Source: Glandiceps talaboti
Lineage: Eukaryota > Hemichordata > Enteropneusta > Spengelidae
Reading direction: 5' to 3'
Assembly (NCBI RefSeq): GCF_964340395.1
Contig: NC_135563.1
Location: 11,501,651-11,565,650, forward strand
DNA: 64,000 nt
Shown: piece by piece, positions 1 to 23,257 of the stretch
How positions within the stretch are numbered: position 1 is the first letter of the stretch
Layout of the letters: each line of letters starts with the position of its first letter
Program-made: the position numbers and the translations under genes
The notes under the pieces: generated by a model
The model's database searches: none
What the model was told of the DNA's origin: nothing
What the model saw: the letters and a program-made list of their open reading frames with translations, nothing else

Positions 1-2269
1 GGTCTATTTCTCAAAGTAAAGAGTGTCGGGGTTTAGTGCAACGCTTTCCGAAAAGTACGCCATTCTAATTCACACAAAGCTTTTTACCTGGTGCTAATGT
101 ACACTTAAAGTACCTAATGAGTTTGGCGTGAGGTCGATTACCAGTCTGATAATACTGTAATAATACCTTTGCCATTTGCAGTGTACATTGTATGTAATTA
201 CGATGAGAATATGATAATACGGAAAACGCAAGAAAAAAGAATAAAATAGCTGCCGTTTGAGCAATAATACCTTTTAAGTGATGACATTGAAAGTACATTT
301 TTGAAGCATTAGATGACTTTTAAAGAGGTGAATGCTTTGTATTCGTACCGTAAAAGACTACAAACTTACGTTTCTCTCCTTTTATCGAACTACTCGGGAA
401 ATATTGCAACATCAAGACATTCTTTGTTAAAAAATATGCTATGCAACAAAAGGTAATAAATATAAGTTAACATACATAGAAATGTATGTTAAAAATTTTC
501 AATTTGAATTGTACATAAAAAAATTACTAGATTGAGAAATGCAAACTCATGCATGTAGACACCCTTCATCAGCTATTCGTGTTATTTATGAGTCCGTTAT
601 TAATTACTTAGACATAACTTTACGCTAAAATGCGATGACTTTTGAGCAAACATTTCCGTCAAGGTCACATAGATACATACTTACAGTTTCAATAAACACA
701 AAGGCTTACCATGTTTCCCACACTTTAAAAGGGAATAGTGCGTCAGTATAAATGCAATGCTTGTGTCACTGATTAAATAGCTGTTACTAACAACAAAACG
801 TGAACCATTTTCGCATAGGCGCCAAGATGTTTAAAATGTATACTTTGTTCACTACCGTATAGTGAGATAAAGGGAATGTTTAATCACAAGTAAACCCTAC
901 TTTAAATGGCGACGGACTCTTACGTACATTTAGAGGTCAAAGGTCATGGAATTTCAATAAAAATAGATTTATATTCGCCATCTTTTAGTCACAATGCAAA
1001 ACGCTCTAGTTATGTATCGGCATAGGAATTTGTAGAACAAAAATCGTGAAATTGAAGTCGTAATTATAGTGTATAGTTGTGAATTTGTTTAAGGCAAAGT
1101 GGTGGTTACGGGGAAAATTTAGGTCTAAAGAAATATGTTTTTGCAAAATAAAACTCCTTAACCAAAAAACCACTTGATAGATTGATCTTGAAATTGGTGG
1201 GATGTTTCTAGGGATGTCAGGGTGAAGAATTGTTCAAGATAAGATGAGCCATCGTTCATATACGATTGAGATTTTCTAGTAATTGTTTGTTCATACCTTT
1301 AAGCACAAGAATTATTTGGCAGATTGCCCTGACTTTTGATTGGGATGTGTCTAGAGGCAAAGTGGCACTATGTTTAGCTACGGTTGAGCTTTGAAAAAGC
1401 TAAATAAAATATGTCTAGCAACAGAGACCATACCCAGAGCAATAGTCAAATTACATGATCTATTACAAAGGCTCATGATCATTTCAAATTAATTCATAGC
1501 AACCACAGTCACGCTAATAGCAACAGCCTAAAACAATGTTTTAACAAAGGTAAAGATAGTGACTGGTACCTATCAAGGAAGCTAGGCAAAATAATGCCCA
1601 AGCTATCAAATCCTGTAAAAAATATATAAACGTATGCTCGTACATGCAGTACGCATTTGTGCTTCAATGCCATTCTTGTTATCTTTTCCGCCATTTAGGA
1701 TATGCCTATTTGCGGGCCATGTCCAACTGCAACCGTATAAATATTTTTTTAAATAACAGATATAAACCATTAACTCTGAACACTGTGTTCTACTTAAACT
1801 ACACAGAATTTGCCCTTTCTTCAAATTCTTTGCAGAAAGGTTGAATGTGTATAATTCTAGTTGAAATTTGTCGCAAACAGATGATCTACAATCAGATATG
1901 CAGGAAAACAGTTTGATGCCACATTTGCAATTCTGATCAGAATTCATCTTATCAACTCCATGCTAAGATCCATTTACATTCTATTACTATATTAATTGAA
2001 AATGCTGTGTTAACATTCAAAAGAAAAGATATTTCGTTTCAGCAACAAGTTACAACTGATTTTTCTGTAAAATAACATTTCAATATATGTAATCTCACAT
2101 TATCACATGGAACGTGACTGAAGTATTCAATACCATTTGTCTCAGTATAGGTAAAATATATTCAGCTCACCAGTTATTGTAACGTTATGTGTTAATCCTA
2201 CATGTATTTTAAACATTTTATATAGATAAGCAATAACGAAATTTACCTAAATAGTTTGCAATTACAAAT

Positions 2270-2273
<4 letters not shown>
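1..2273. other. No gene seen
   Basis: AT-rich sequence without coding pattern, splice-bounded frames or clear repeats. Confidence 0.6.
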
Positions 2274-2348
<75 letters not shown>

Positions 2349-2358
2349 CGTGCGTGTG

Positions 2359-2391
<33 letters not shown>
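2274..2391. repeat. (GT)n microsatellite
   Basis: About 118 bases of GT with GC interruptions near 2345-2365. Confidence 0.95.
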
Positions 2392-2564
2392 TCTTTCTTC
2401 TTTTTCCAGTAATTTTGGTCTCTCCCCATCTTGTACTTTAGAAAAACCCGGCTATAGTGACAAAGGCCAACAAAATAAATTATACAATGTCGGCTTTCTC
2501 TTGATCGGAATATTGAGAACGTAGTTTCGAATCTGATTCTTACTACCAAACCAGAGTGACGTGA

Positions 2565-2915
2565 CCATAGAGTTTCAATTAGGCAGCACGATGGTTTTTA
2601 CATCCCACATAACGGTTTTTGTGTTAAATGTTATGTAAAACAATATACAGACATTGACATCGTACAAGCATATACTATGATAATTTTTATCTCACTGTGA
2701 ACACAAATCGACATCACTAGCTGTCGGATGAGACTGAGGGAAGATTCAAACACAAAACTGTTTATCTGTGTTCACAGTGAGGTAAGATGTAACATTTAAT
2801 TTGCGTGCGTGATATCAGTACCAATATTTTGTTTAAGTAATTCGTATAACGAGAAAAACAATGTTGTATGAGATGTAAAAACACGGTGTTGCCTAATTGA
2901 AACTTTATAGCCTTT
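2565..2915. mobile_element. Decayed fold-back element
   Basis: Outer arms AGTTTCAATTAGGCA and TGCCTAATTGAAACT (about 40 bp of similarity), inner arms CACTGTGAACACA and TGTGTTCACAGTG (about 2692 and 2767). A 143-codon minus frame crosses its edge and is probably chance. Confidence 0.5.
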
Positions 2916-2919
2916 CTGG

Positions 2920-5420
2920 TTCGGTAGTACCTAAATACCACACTCCTGAAAACCCACTCAAAGGACTTTAGTATGTCTATGCTACATGAGACGTTTCTAA
3001 TCACAGTATGGAGCACTTGGAGAAAACGACTTGACATCACACACAGACGGAGTGTATGATTGGTACAGGCAGCTTCAAACGAAGCTGCATATGAAATGGA
3101 ATTGAAAAAGTCGGGTTGTGTGCAAAGTACCACTTGTGCAATCTCATAAACACTGCACGATTTCTCAAGCTCCAGTATTCTTGAAAGTGTCAACGTAAGT
3201 TCAGGCCAATGCCGACTATTTAACTATATTTTAGAAATTAGCTAAAATGGTTTTTAATATCATAAACTAGTGTTGATACTGGAAAAGGTCTCAGACACAT
3301 AAGGTTTACCTCCTAATTTACTACGAAAATAATGATAATAATAATATAATGATTGGGCAATATCGGTGTCATTATTTCAGGCACACGTACACAGTTACCC
3401 TCGGGATATTTAGTCTCTACCATATATTGGAATATACCCATTATGACAAAGTTCAAATCTAACAACAATGATAAAGTTACTGAAGCAGACTACATTTCAT
3501 CCTTTATAGAATTATTCTGCAGGGTTATGTTTATTGTATATATAATAATTTAAAACACAAATTCGATGTAATTTTAAAAAAATATAATAACATATGATCA
3601 TATCTTCTAAAATACATTCTCGAATTAAAATCCAGTACCCATCTCACCAACTGTTGTACAAGACTCATGTTTACAGACATTCTTATATTATATTATCGTG
3701 ACACTGCGGCCCCCGAGAGTATGTATACGAATTTTAGCTTTCCAAAAATGGTTTTGTGTTGAGACAATCTCACTCTATGCTTTTGTCACTGTCACTGATT
3801 TCACTTCAACTAGCTTAATCAATACCACAAGCTATTTTATGACTTTTGAGATAGAAGATATCTGTTCTTGACAGTAACACGATTGATATATATACAGTTA
3901 AAGGTTATATGTTACTGCATTGTATAGTGATGTGTCGCCATTTTCGACGGGGGAGGGAGGGGGGGGGGTTCCGGAGTATAAAAAACATTGTTAATTTGAA
4001 TAAGAGAGCCTTCAGTAATTACAGGGGGATCACAGCTGTTACATAAATAAATTGCAACAGATTAATAAATGTGTAAAAATTAATGTTTGTAATTGTACAT
4101 ACAATAACAAACGTTGTACACATTCTATAGCTTTCTGCAGTTTATTGAGTTACAAACACAGCCTTGGTCAAGTAGGAAGTCATAGTAAAGTTGTTCTATA
4201 AATCAAAAATCCAATATAAATACCGCATCCTCATCCATATGGTCACTTTAATACAATGCATTAAACCAGCATGAAGCCTTACTATATAAATTATTCGAAG
4301 GAAACATGAGCAAAGAAATATACATTTGATCTAAATCTTATGCACAAATGAAACCGTGAAACCGAGCAGATATTATTATGACCATACACATAACAAGTGG
4401 AATTTATTATAGTTTTAATTCTGTTGATATATATTATCCACAAACTATCTTTACAATCTTAGCTAATAATAAAGAAATACTCAGTTCCCGCAAAAATACG
4501 ATTTAAATTGTTTGGTGTTCCTAAAATGACGTTATGAATATACCTCGGTTTGGTATTGCTTAGTTTGTACTAGATACTATAGTAGTCTTATTGAAATTAA
4601 GTTCTCTGATAGCACACAAATCCCGTGCTAAAGGAGTCCTCTACACAATATTGTTTTTGTAAATTTTTCACCACGCAAAATCATATATATATATGACGAT
4701 AAAACACATTATCATATCATTACTTTATTACAAGCCACATGATTAACGTTCTGTATGACTATTTGTTTGTTGTCTGTGGTAACCTGTGGTCGCACAAACA
4801 TGACATGGTAACTAAAGCAACACAAAGTACTTAAGTAGACACAACATTAACGAGAAATCATGATACGGTTCCTAATTGTAGCCAAACTGAATAAAGCCTT
4901 GAATGATCCTTATAACAGGGCATTGGGAGTTCACGATTTGCTTTCGACATAAAAGCAAAATATGATGTTTGTTAATATAATACGGATAGAGTGCACACCG
5001 CAGTAGTAAACATGGTACATAGCCTTTCTTTTACAGCAAAGCATCACGTTATAAAATACATTATAAAAGGAAAAGACATTTCCGTCGATGTTCGTTATGT
5101 AGTGATGTATTAAACACAAGAACCAATTTGAATTGATCGGTGACCTGAATTATTCAAGTCCAAACACTTTCTTTAGAGTCCTCTGACCAGCTGTATTTGT
5201 CAGACGAATAATTTCTATATACTTTAATGAACAGATCAGTGACGTCACTGTCAGAAAAGTGAGTCAATATAGCGATTAAATTTATGAAAATATTTGGAAT
5301 TATGATCACTTTTTATGTTAAAATTGTTTAGCAAAATTTATCATGAAGTGTACAACAATGGAATATTTTCGTTGTTTTTTTCCGAGAAAAGATGAGGCTC
5401 GCCATGAAATAATCTAAAAA
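2920..5420. other. Non-coding except a partial MITE
   Basis: Apart from the TTAA MITE piece at 4042-4247 and a G-run at 3950-3968, nothing recognisable. Confidence 0.55.
4042..4247. mobile_element. TTAA MITE, partial copy
   Basis: Centre (GTACATACAATAACAAACG) and right arm to GGTCACT with TTAA at 4248-4251. Most of the left arm is missing. Confidence 0.6.
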
Positions 5421-5421
5421 C

Positions 5422-5455
5422 TGTGTGTGTGTGTGTGTGTGCGCGCGCGCGCGCG
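5422..5455. repeat. (GT)n(GC)n compound microsatellite
   Basis: GT repeats pass directly into a GC run of alternating bases, a potential Z-DNA tract. Confidence 0.9.
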
Positions 5456-5923
5456 AATGCTTAGTGCTCGACGTTTTGCATAAGTGAGCGTCATTCCAGT
5501 GAACAACTTGGGAATCCCTCAATTTTCATGAGAATTTTTTTCTTATCGATGATTTGCTTTCTTAAGCTTCGAATAAAAAGGCTACATATATTAGAATGAT
5601 TTTTCTTCTTTAAGTGTTTAGCTGTATATGTTTTGTTTTCAATAATTCATATTGTGTTACAATATACAAACCTCAGGGTACCCAACTATTATTTAAGGCA
5701 CGGCTACATGATAATGATTTCAACTGCCTATAAATTGTATATAATTTTCATATATAAAAATGAATTGACAGTTATATGTTTTGATGATAGCCTGATGCAA
5801 ATTAACAGTCACTTCTATTCAATTGTCAGTCACATATCATTGGATACATATCGGTCATATTACAACGTAGATGGCGGTATTTATATACAGCCGACATTCG
5901 TGTGGGGAGAAACCCGGGGGGGG

Positions 5924-6004
<81 letters not shown>

Positions 6005-6020
6005 AGGGAGAGAGAGAGAG
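5924..6020. repeat. (GA)n microsatellite
   Basis: About 97 bases of pure purine GA with a few GGAGAG variants. Confidence 0.95.
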
Positions 6021-6977
6021 ATTACTTTAGCACTACATCACCATTTCATGAGATTAAAGTACAATTAAATGTACAAGAACTATGCTATACTGTGGAGAGA
6101 GATCACCATCTCTGTAAACTAATGTATCTTGGCTAATATTAACAAAGAAATATTTGTATTCAAAGTTTGTGTTTTTGAAACCTTCCTGAAGGGTTATAAT
6201 GTTTGATTATAGATGCAATACACGGATCGTATTTCACTTCTCTATGAGTGTGTACCGTAGAGGGCAGCGCCAGTTTAAGCGCCCAATCTGTGTCTTCTTT
6301 CGCAGTGAGTGAACCATGTCAGCATTCGAGTTAATTACTCTAGAACAAGGCTTCAAAACGCAATGCGCATGCGTACACGTTTTGAAGTCTTGCTCCTCGG
6401 GAGTGGTTTTGACATATGCGTAATTATACAATAGCCTACTGTTCTTGTAGACTGAACTCTTTCGGTACAGCAAGAATTACTATGTAACCTTTGACATGAG
6501 ACGGTGGATGACACGTACAACATGCCTCTGTCTGTTATATTGATTTATTGAAAGTCCTATGGTGGTAGTTACAGGTACACATACAGGTAGATATTGAAAT
6601 AAAATATGATGTGGTATTCTTTATAGTGTTAATTTGTTTATCCATTATATGATTTGTATGACTCGCACTGACAAATGTGTATGTGTTGACCAGTATTGCA
6701 CATATAAGCAAGACTTATAATTGATAATTGTAGTTATGGAAAGCGAATACCCCCCCCCCCCCCAACCTCAACACACACACACACAAACAAACAAACACGG
6801 CAACAAGTCATTTTTAATAAAAATGCGGACAGAACACAATTGAAGGTACAAAGTTACAAAGTTCGGTTTTTGTTATGAAAATTGGACCAGCAAAATTGAT
6901 GAACAATTGCAATCAAATGATCGCGTATGAAACTATTTCACTATTTCAAAGCTGAACATCTGCCTTTATACAGCGAA

Positions 6978-7447
6978 AAATAGTGCCAATGACGTTTCAG
7001 CATAATTGTATTTTTTTCTTTATCTGGTTGCCTATCCAGCCCTGTTGTTACTTTAACCATAATGTCATGATAGGCTGTTGCTATGGGCATGGTCTTGTTG
7101 CTAGGCATATTTGCATTCGCGTTTTGGGTGTTTATTCACTTGCCTATAAGCATCCCTGTTATCTTGGTGATATAAACCACCATTTCGCTGTTGCTATGGG
7201 CGTGTTATTGTTGCTAGGGATATTTGCATTTGTATTTAAAATGTTTATTCACTTACCCATCCCTGTTATCTTTCTAACATGCATCAATTCACTGTTGCTA
7301 AGGGCATGGTCACGGTTGCTAGGGCCAATTTGTCAATACGTTTCGAACAATAACTGCAGAATAACACCTCCAGAAACATCCTCCTCAAGTTTCAGCCCCA
7401 TTCCCCATGTAGTATTTGAGATATAACTTTTTGACAAAAATTGAGAT
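6978..7447 (+). mobile_element. Helentron-like family 1, truncated
   Basis: Starts with the diverged head (GTGCCAATGACG), then core units (GCTGTTGCTATGGGC, TTGTTGCTAGG about 105 bp apart). The 3' half is missing: it meets an inverted copy at 7447. Confidence 0.7.
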
Positions 7448-7501
7448 TTTTAGCACAACTGAACTGAAGGTTCAGTAGTGCTATATGCATTGGAAAGTGT
7501 C

Positions 7502-7559
<58 letters not shown>

Positions 7560-8085
7560 CAACTTAAAGTAAAAAACTTTGATATTTGGTGGTCATGTTA
7601 CTTCTGGTGTCTAGTTGGTAAATTGTTTAAATGAAAATGATTGCATCAGAGATGTGGGTTTTGGGTAAAAAAAATGTGATTTTTGGTCAAAAAAGTTTAA
7701 ACTCCAAAAGTACTGGGCAAATTGGCATGAAATTTGATGGGGACATTCTTAGATGTAAGTAAATTAAGATTCGTTCATGACATGACAATTCCCATATTAA
7801 TATGCAAATTAGGGCTAAAAATGTGCCTTTTTGGTCAAAAACCTATTATTCCAAAACTATTAGGCTGAAATGTAAGAGGGATACAGTTGTGGGTGTATAG
7901 AGGAAGAAGTATTAAGCATATAATGATCGCATCAGTAATATGCAAATTAGGTGTAAAAATGTGAATTTTGGTCAAAAATTTATATCTCAAAGAGTACTTG
8001 GTCAATGAGACTGAAACTTGGTGAGATGTTTCTAGAATGTTATTCTGTCGATTTTCTTCAAAAATGATAATATCAAATAAGACAA
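7448..8085 (-). mobile_element. Helentron-like family 1, inverted copy
   Basis: The minus-strand copy shows the 3' end first on the plus strand: TTTTTAGCACAACTG, the hairpin, then (GT)n at 7505-7556 and the tail body (TTTTTGGTCAAAAA-type segments). It lacks its head. Confidence 0.7.
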
Positions 8086-8089
8086 ATCT

Positions 8090-9280
8090 AAATGATTTCT
8101 GTAATAGAGGACCGACTGCTTTGTATTGGAGAAAATGGAATGTCAATCAATTTTTCCATAATACATAAAACTACATGTAGATCACTGCACTTTTTATTGT
8201 TCAACGTTATATGCACAAGCTTTCCAGCCCAAGACATGCCCGTACAAAAAGGGACCTGTATATTATGAATAACCAAAAATTTTCATAATGTCTGAATATT
8301 TCAAGAACAAGCCTTTTTTATTTGCAGAATAGTAGTGTTACATATTATTACAAAATCAAAGCTAATTAAGTGTGATCATTTTAGCATGGCTGAAAAATCT
8401 TATATAGATGGCCCTCTCCTCCAATCCTAACTCCCCCTCCCTTTTCTCGCCGGCAGCTGTCCAGAATTTTCAAAACCACCCTCTAGTGTTTCCACAAAGT
8501 GCTATTTGATTGTTAGTTGCACAACTTCATTTGAAGACAGGAAAAGGATTACTGCAATCGACCAAAGGAGAAATAAAGTAAAAAAATTCAATAAAAAAAA
8601 TGTGTTGAAGTTGTTTTCTTGTCATTCCTTATCAAAAAGCAAAAAGCAGCTAACACGGTCAGAATTTATCTCAAAGCAAATAGTAGTATATGGTTTTATT
8701 TCCAACTTTTGGCTTGATGAGGAAATGACCCCATCAAGCTCAGCCACCATGGCTCCCTCTCGGAGATGCCCAGATTTTGCTATGAAAGATATCTATGTAA
8801 GCTTATGCATGATATATGTATAATGTACATTTCACTGTGCAATTATACTTCATTTGTATTTTCTTCCTCACTGAATGTACATTTGCTTTTTTTTCATTCT
8901 AACCTCTCTGTACGGCCAATGTATACATTTTTGTTGAAGGTGACATATAACCTGATGGTCCGAGAGCAATTACCTCATGTCACTTTAATTAAATAATCAA
9001 CTACCACTACTGTAATCATAATACATAGATATTGATGACATCAAAGACCTTAATATCTGTGATCACTGACTTGGCATTGGATGCAAATTCCTCTTGATAT
9101 TGGAATCATATTCAAAATTTGCTCTTGAAGCTTCACTTAATACATTTTGTATAGACATGACCTAATGATGTTCATTTCAAGTCTTTCCAACAAACTACTT
9201 AAGGTGATGCACAGATCTTATCTCTGGCACAGACCTAGATTGGTATAACCCATGTAACTGTAGTTGTGCACATGCACATG

Positions 9281-9311
<31 letters not shown>

Positions 9312-11001
9312 ACACAAACAAACAAACACACAAGTATTACCATTAATAAAACACCATGTTTCAGTTGCTTAGCCCAATTCTTTTTACTGCACTATAATAA
9401 CCATTATTATACATGCACCAGTGATTACCTGTACTGGTGCATGCGCATACTAGTGGTATCATTTTCAGTGCAATACCGAAAACATTATGGCATACCTACA
9501 TGCAAATGTGGGCATGATTGATCCTTGCACACAAAATTGCATGACAGCCAAGTATAATTTATACAGAATTTGCTGTTTTGGATAACAGATGTAGTAATAA
9601 CAGAACCTCATGAAAAGTTAATTCAGTTTAAAAAGCATGCACCGCACCGCAAGTACAATATGTGGTAGTCAAGGCCCTATCAGTTAAATCCTACCAAGGG
9701 AAACTATAAACCTGTTGGATGTGCTGTTCACCTGCACTTTGGAGGCTTCCATACCCAGCAGGTCATAGTTTACAGACACCATGACCAAGCCAGGTATACC
9801 CTACTCTCCACAACCAGGCCTGATGTATGACAGTGAAAGGTTCTGACTTTGCTATTGTATCCCCAAATAAGAAAGTATAATGTTGTCCTTGTTTTTTAAC
9901 TGAAAACTAAATGTCAACATATCATCATAGGATCTGCTGTACAGTCTACAGTCTGTGTACATGTACTGGCATGTGGGTCTCTGTCTTACTCCCATGACTG
10001 TTGAAATAACACATACACTGTACACTTGACTGAGATGGGGGGGGGGAGGGGGCAGCTGTTCTTAGAACCATGATGTAACATACACTCAAGCCAAAGTGTA
10101 TAATTCAGAAGTAATTTTCACTTCTGTTTTCAATAGAAATGCTTTCATTTTAGAAGATGCAACAATTTAAAACAGTAATGTGTTGCTTTGTTTTGCTTCT
10201 TGAAGAGAAAAATGTTCCGGTCATTGTGTGAAATTAAGGGAAAATGACTGTTAGTCAAAAGGACCGACATGTAGCAAAAGCTGTTGTTCATTATGGGAAA
10301 CTGCCGAACCAGGACCTTATTTGATGAATCATTCATTCACATTATCTGCAATCTCAACTTGAAGAGATCACAGTTCTCTTTCTCGATCATAATCACTGCC
10401 TAATTCAGTGCAATAAAGTGCCTAAAATGAGTGTGGATGTCTTGGACATACTGATTACTCGAGGACAATAACAATTGGAGAAATTCAACCAACTACATAT
10501 ATACATGTGTTGTATGCATCATCGTAACCCACAGCCTCTTTTACGGCACCTTTGAAGACACTCCGCTGAGAGATTATTTTGCAGTGTCATGGAAGAAATA
10601 TCTGCTTCGGTTTGTGAGAATGGCTGTATGCTACTGTCACTGTAAATCTGATATCAACAAATTGATGACTTGTGACTGACTGTGACAATATCACTTACAA
10701 CCAAGTAAGTATGCATAAAATAGGTACTACCATGAGGTCAAATTTGTGTTGGTAAACATTGAATATCTATCAATATCACTGAATAAAAGTTATTCATTAA
10801 CATCAAATTTCAATTAGTCAAAAGGAATGGTAAGTTGCTGTAGCTCTTCAAAACTGTTGATCCTTACACAAATATGCTGGTCTTGGACCATTGATCGATG
10901 TTAATTTTGCACAACACAGGTCCTGGTTCTTTGAAATACAAGCAGGCTACGCCAGTATATAGACAGCGTCATAATAGTATTGTGCAGACAATATGTGAAT
11001 G
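8090..11001. other. No gene seen downstream of locus 1
   Basis: Short frames only. 9410-9620 shares rearranged pieces with 12905-13110 (GTGATTACCTG, TTTGCTGTT.TGGATAA), an unclassified dispersed repeat. The 3' UTR of locus 1 should lie at the right end; I see no certain poly(A) signal. Confidence 0.5.
9280..9309. repeat. (CA)n microsatellite
   Basis: Simple CA run followed by CAAACAAACAAAC. Confidence 0.9.
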
Positions 11002-20722
<9,721 letters not shown>

Positions 20723-20759
20723 AATGTGCCAGTGGACTCTGTAAAATTAATGTTATAAA

Positions 20760-22377
20760 TTGATAAATTCTTCGATAAAAACATCAATTGCAGTATTATT
20801 CAGAAAACATCAATTTTAAACTATGATTTGCCACTTTGTAATTTGCTGAAAATGTTTTTGTCCTGTAACAGCAAGATAAATGAGATGCTCGTCTATCAGC
20901 ATGCTAATTATACACTGTGTGAGACCAAAGGGTGCTCTCATAAAATTTTGTTGATAAACTTTTTATCCTATGTGTACATTGAACTATTGATCTCGCCTCT
21001 TAATGATATGTTTTTTGTATTTCCACTGTCTCAGCTCAGTGCATGATTTATTGTTGTTGGTTGAACCAAGGTAGATGCTATGACTTATAATCTAATGAGT
21101 ATTGGAGCTAATGAAGTCAGTTGTTCTGACATTCATGATTCAAATAGCTATCAAAATTTCCATATCATCAAATATTTCTTGGCTATTTCTTACAAAGAAA
21201 ATTGGTAAATTACATATTTTTTGTAAGTATGGTACTTAGATGTCCATATAGTGAAAAAATTGCTTTCATTTCTCTTTCTTTTCAATCTCACGTCTCGTCT
21301 GTATGGTATGCCGTGACAGGGCACCCTCACACAGAGGAGGCCGGTGAGGACAAAATGTCACAGTCTATCTCATGGCAAGCTAGCTTGATTTTGCTTTTCG
21401 GTCAAATCTGATAATCATAAAACACAGTTGTACATACATGTACATCATTCACTGTAAATTTTGAAATATTTTCTCAAATATCTTTCTTTTCATAGAGTTA
21501 ATATCAAATCAATATCAAATTTTGAGGAGGGTCACTTTCTATAGGTGTTGGTCACCTGTGTGACTCATCCTGACTTTATGTCAAAAGCTGAATAAATAAA
21601 TAAATAAATAAAAATCAATGAACTGGGCATGCACTTGAATTTTAACATACTAGTTACATGTATTACCTTACCACCAGTGTGACCTCTAAGCCAATTTTAA
21701 GTGCCACTAAACACAATTTCTAGTGATGCATCAAAAGTTGGTTTTCTCCTATCTTTTACTATGTAGTGACTCATAAGAAATAAGAGTTTTTATCATTTTG
21801 ACTCGCACAAAGATTTGGCTATCATTAGAGGGCACACTACTTACCACCTTCTCTACCTACAAAAGTCATATCTTTGAATGAAATTACATCTTGAATTTCT
21901 CATTATAAAACAAAATAAGCAACAAATAACCTTTTGAAATGCTGTTCACCGTTGTATACAAATTTTTTGTCATGTAGGCAATTCATTCTGCCCAAGATGA
22001 AACAACTTTGTAAAGTAGAATATTTATGAGAGATGTTTTATACTGAAGTGGAAAATGCACTCAGGACTCATGAATATTCAGTGTGCAACCATGAATATAT
22101 TATTTCTGTTGATTCCTATGAAGCAATCATCCTGCTTGTAGACAAAGTATGGGACTGGATTCTGACAATGTCCAGGAACAGCTGCAGTGCAGACAAAGAA
22201 AAGACTGGGATAATGTCAGAATGACATTATTGACAGGACTGACTTTCTGGGCTTAGGCTTTAATAGTTAAGTAACCAAACAAAACCAACTTCCAAAATAA
22301 AACAAACAACAACAAATATAACCACTGAAAAACATAGACTAATTACATACCAATATCAACAAATTAATGTTTCTTTG
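20760..22377. other. Upstream intron region of locus 1
   Basis: No coding pattern. (AATA)n at 21593-21612 may be a retroelement tail. 21520-21560 shares GAGGAGGGTCAC with 51835-51900. Confidence 0.45.
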
Positions 22378-22378
22378 C

Positions 22379-22428
<50 letters not shown>
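22378..22428. repeat. (CAA)n microsatellite
   Basis: 17 perfect triplets. Confidence 0.95.
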
Positions 22429-22752
22429 CGCTCATATGTTTTCTATGACATGTGAAGAGCGATACCCTCTTGGTGATTCCACCGAGGAGCGTACTACTCC
22501 CGGGGAACGCAGGGTGACCCGTATTGTAATTACTCTACGGTACATGTCAGTCATTTTTCGTCGGTGTTGCTATCTCTGTTGATTGAATGCGTCTAATTAA
22601 ACTAGCTAAGCCTGAGCTTCGACCGTGTCTAGTCTGCAAGCAGGACTCTTTACATATGATATATATGCGAGGTCGTATGCAATAATATTGCGATGGCACG
22701 GGAACAATTTCGCAAAAACTGAACGTTGACTCCTTCAACATGTCGTACTTAC

Positions 22753-22860
22753 CGTTACAGGTACTGAGTAATAAGTCCAGGTGTGCATGAGGCAACCAGG
22801 CCAAATGTTGTAAGTTGATAAATAAGCCCTACAGCTACACTCGTACACTACAGTGCACAC
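22753..22860 (-). promoter_or_regulatory. Candidate non-coding first exon / promoter area of locus 1
   Basis: The TRIM exon of locus 1 has an acceptor 16 bases before its ATG, so a first exon must lie to the right. On the minus strand a strong donor (AACG|GTAAGTACG) occurs at 22753/22752, in a locally CpG-richer stretch (22.4-23.1 kb). The right boundary here is arbitrary. Only the donor and the composition support this. Confidence 0.25.
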
Positions 22861-23257
22861 AACCACCGTCGTTTAGTTAATCATGGAAGTATAACCCAAC
22901 CCACAAAACTTCCACGTTTGCTCACCAATCCATGTTAACTTTGGCGTCAACTTTCAAAAGACTAAATTTTTTCTGCCAAGCTGCGCCAATTTCTGTTCGC
23001 CTATATGTGTACATCAACCAACGAAAACTGTTGCTGTCTTCAAATATTGTCTTAGTACTGTAGTCGATCAGAATTCAGATCATATCCGGACTGTACGGCG
23101 GTTCGAGGTGCGCATGCGTTGTTGAGAAGTGGGTTAAAAAAATGTTGGTCACGATGGCTATGGTAGTAAAGGACTAACATCATGTGTAAGGGTTGTAATA
23201 TTTCGTACGCCTTTTCAAATTTGAAGGTTACACTTCTAATAAAGGTAATCAGCTCAT

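Noticed and set aside
2256-2549. Frames of alternating Cys-Val or Thr-His
   Set aside because: Translations of the (GT)n tract.
2762-3193. 143-codon minus-strand frame
   Set aside because: It overlaps a decayed fold-back element, shows no domain and has no splice or neighbour support. Probably a chance frame.
6983-7426. 147-codon plus-strand frame with hydrophobic segments
   Set aside because: It lies wholly in a Helentron-like copy. Similar frames recur in other copies (for example 39987-40250 and 56616-56987) because the core lacks stops in one frame.
8506-8823. 105-codon plus-strand frame
   Set aside because: No recognisable motif, ordinary AT-rich composition and no splice-bounded neighbours.
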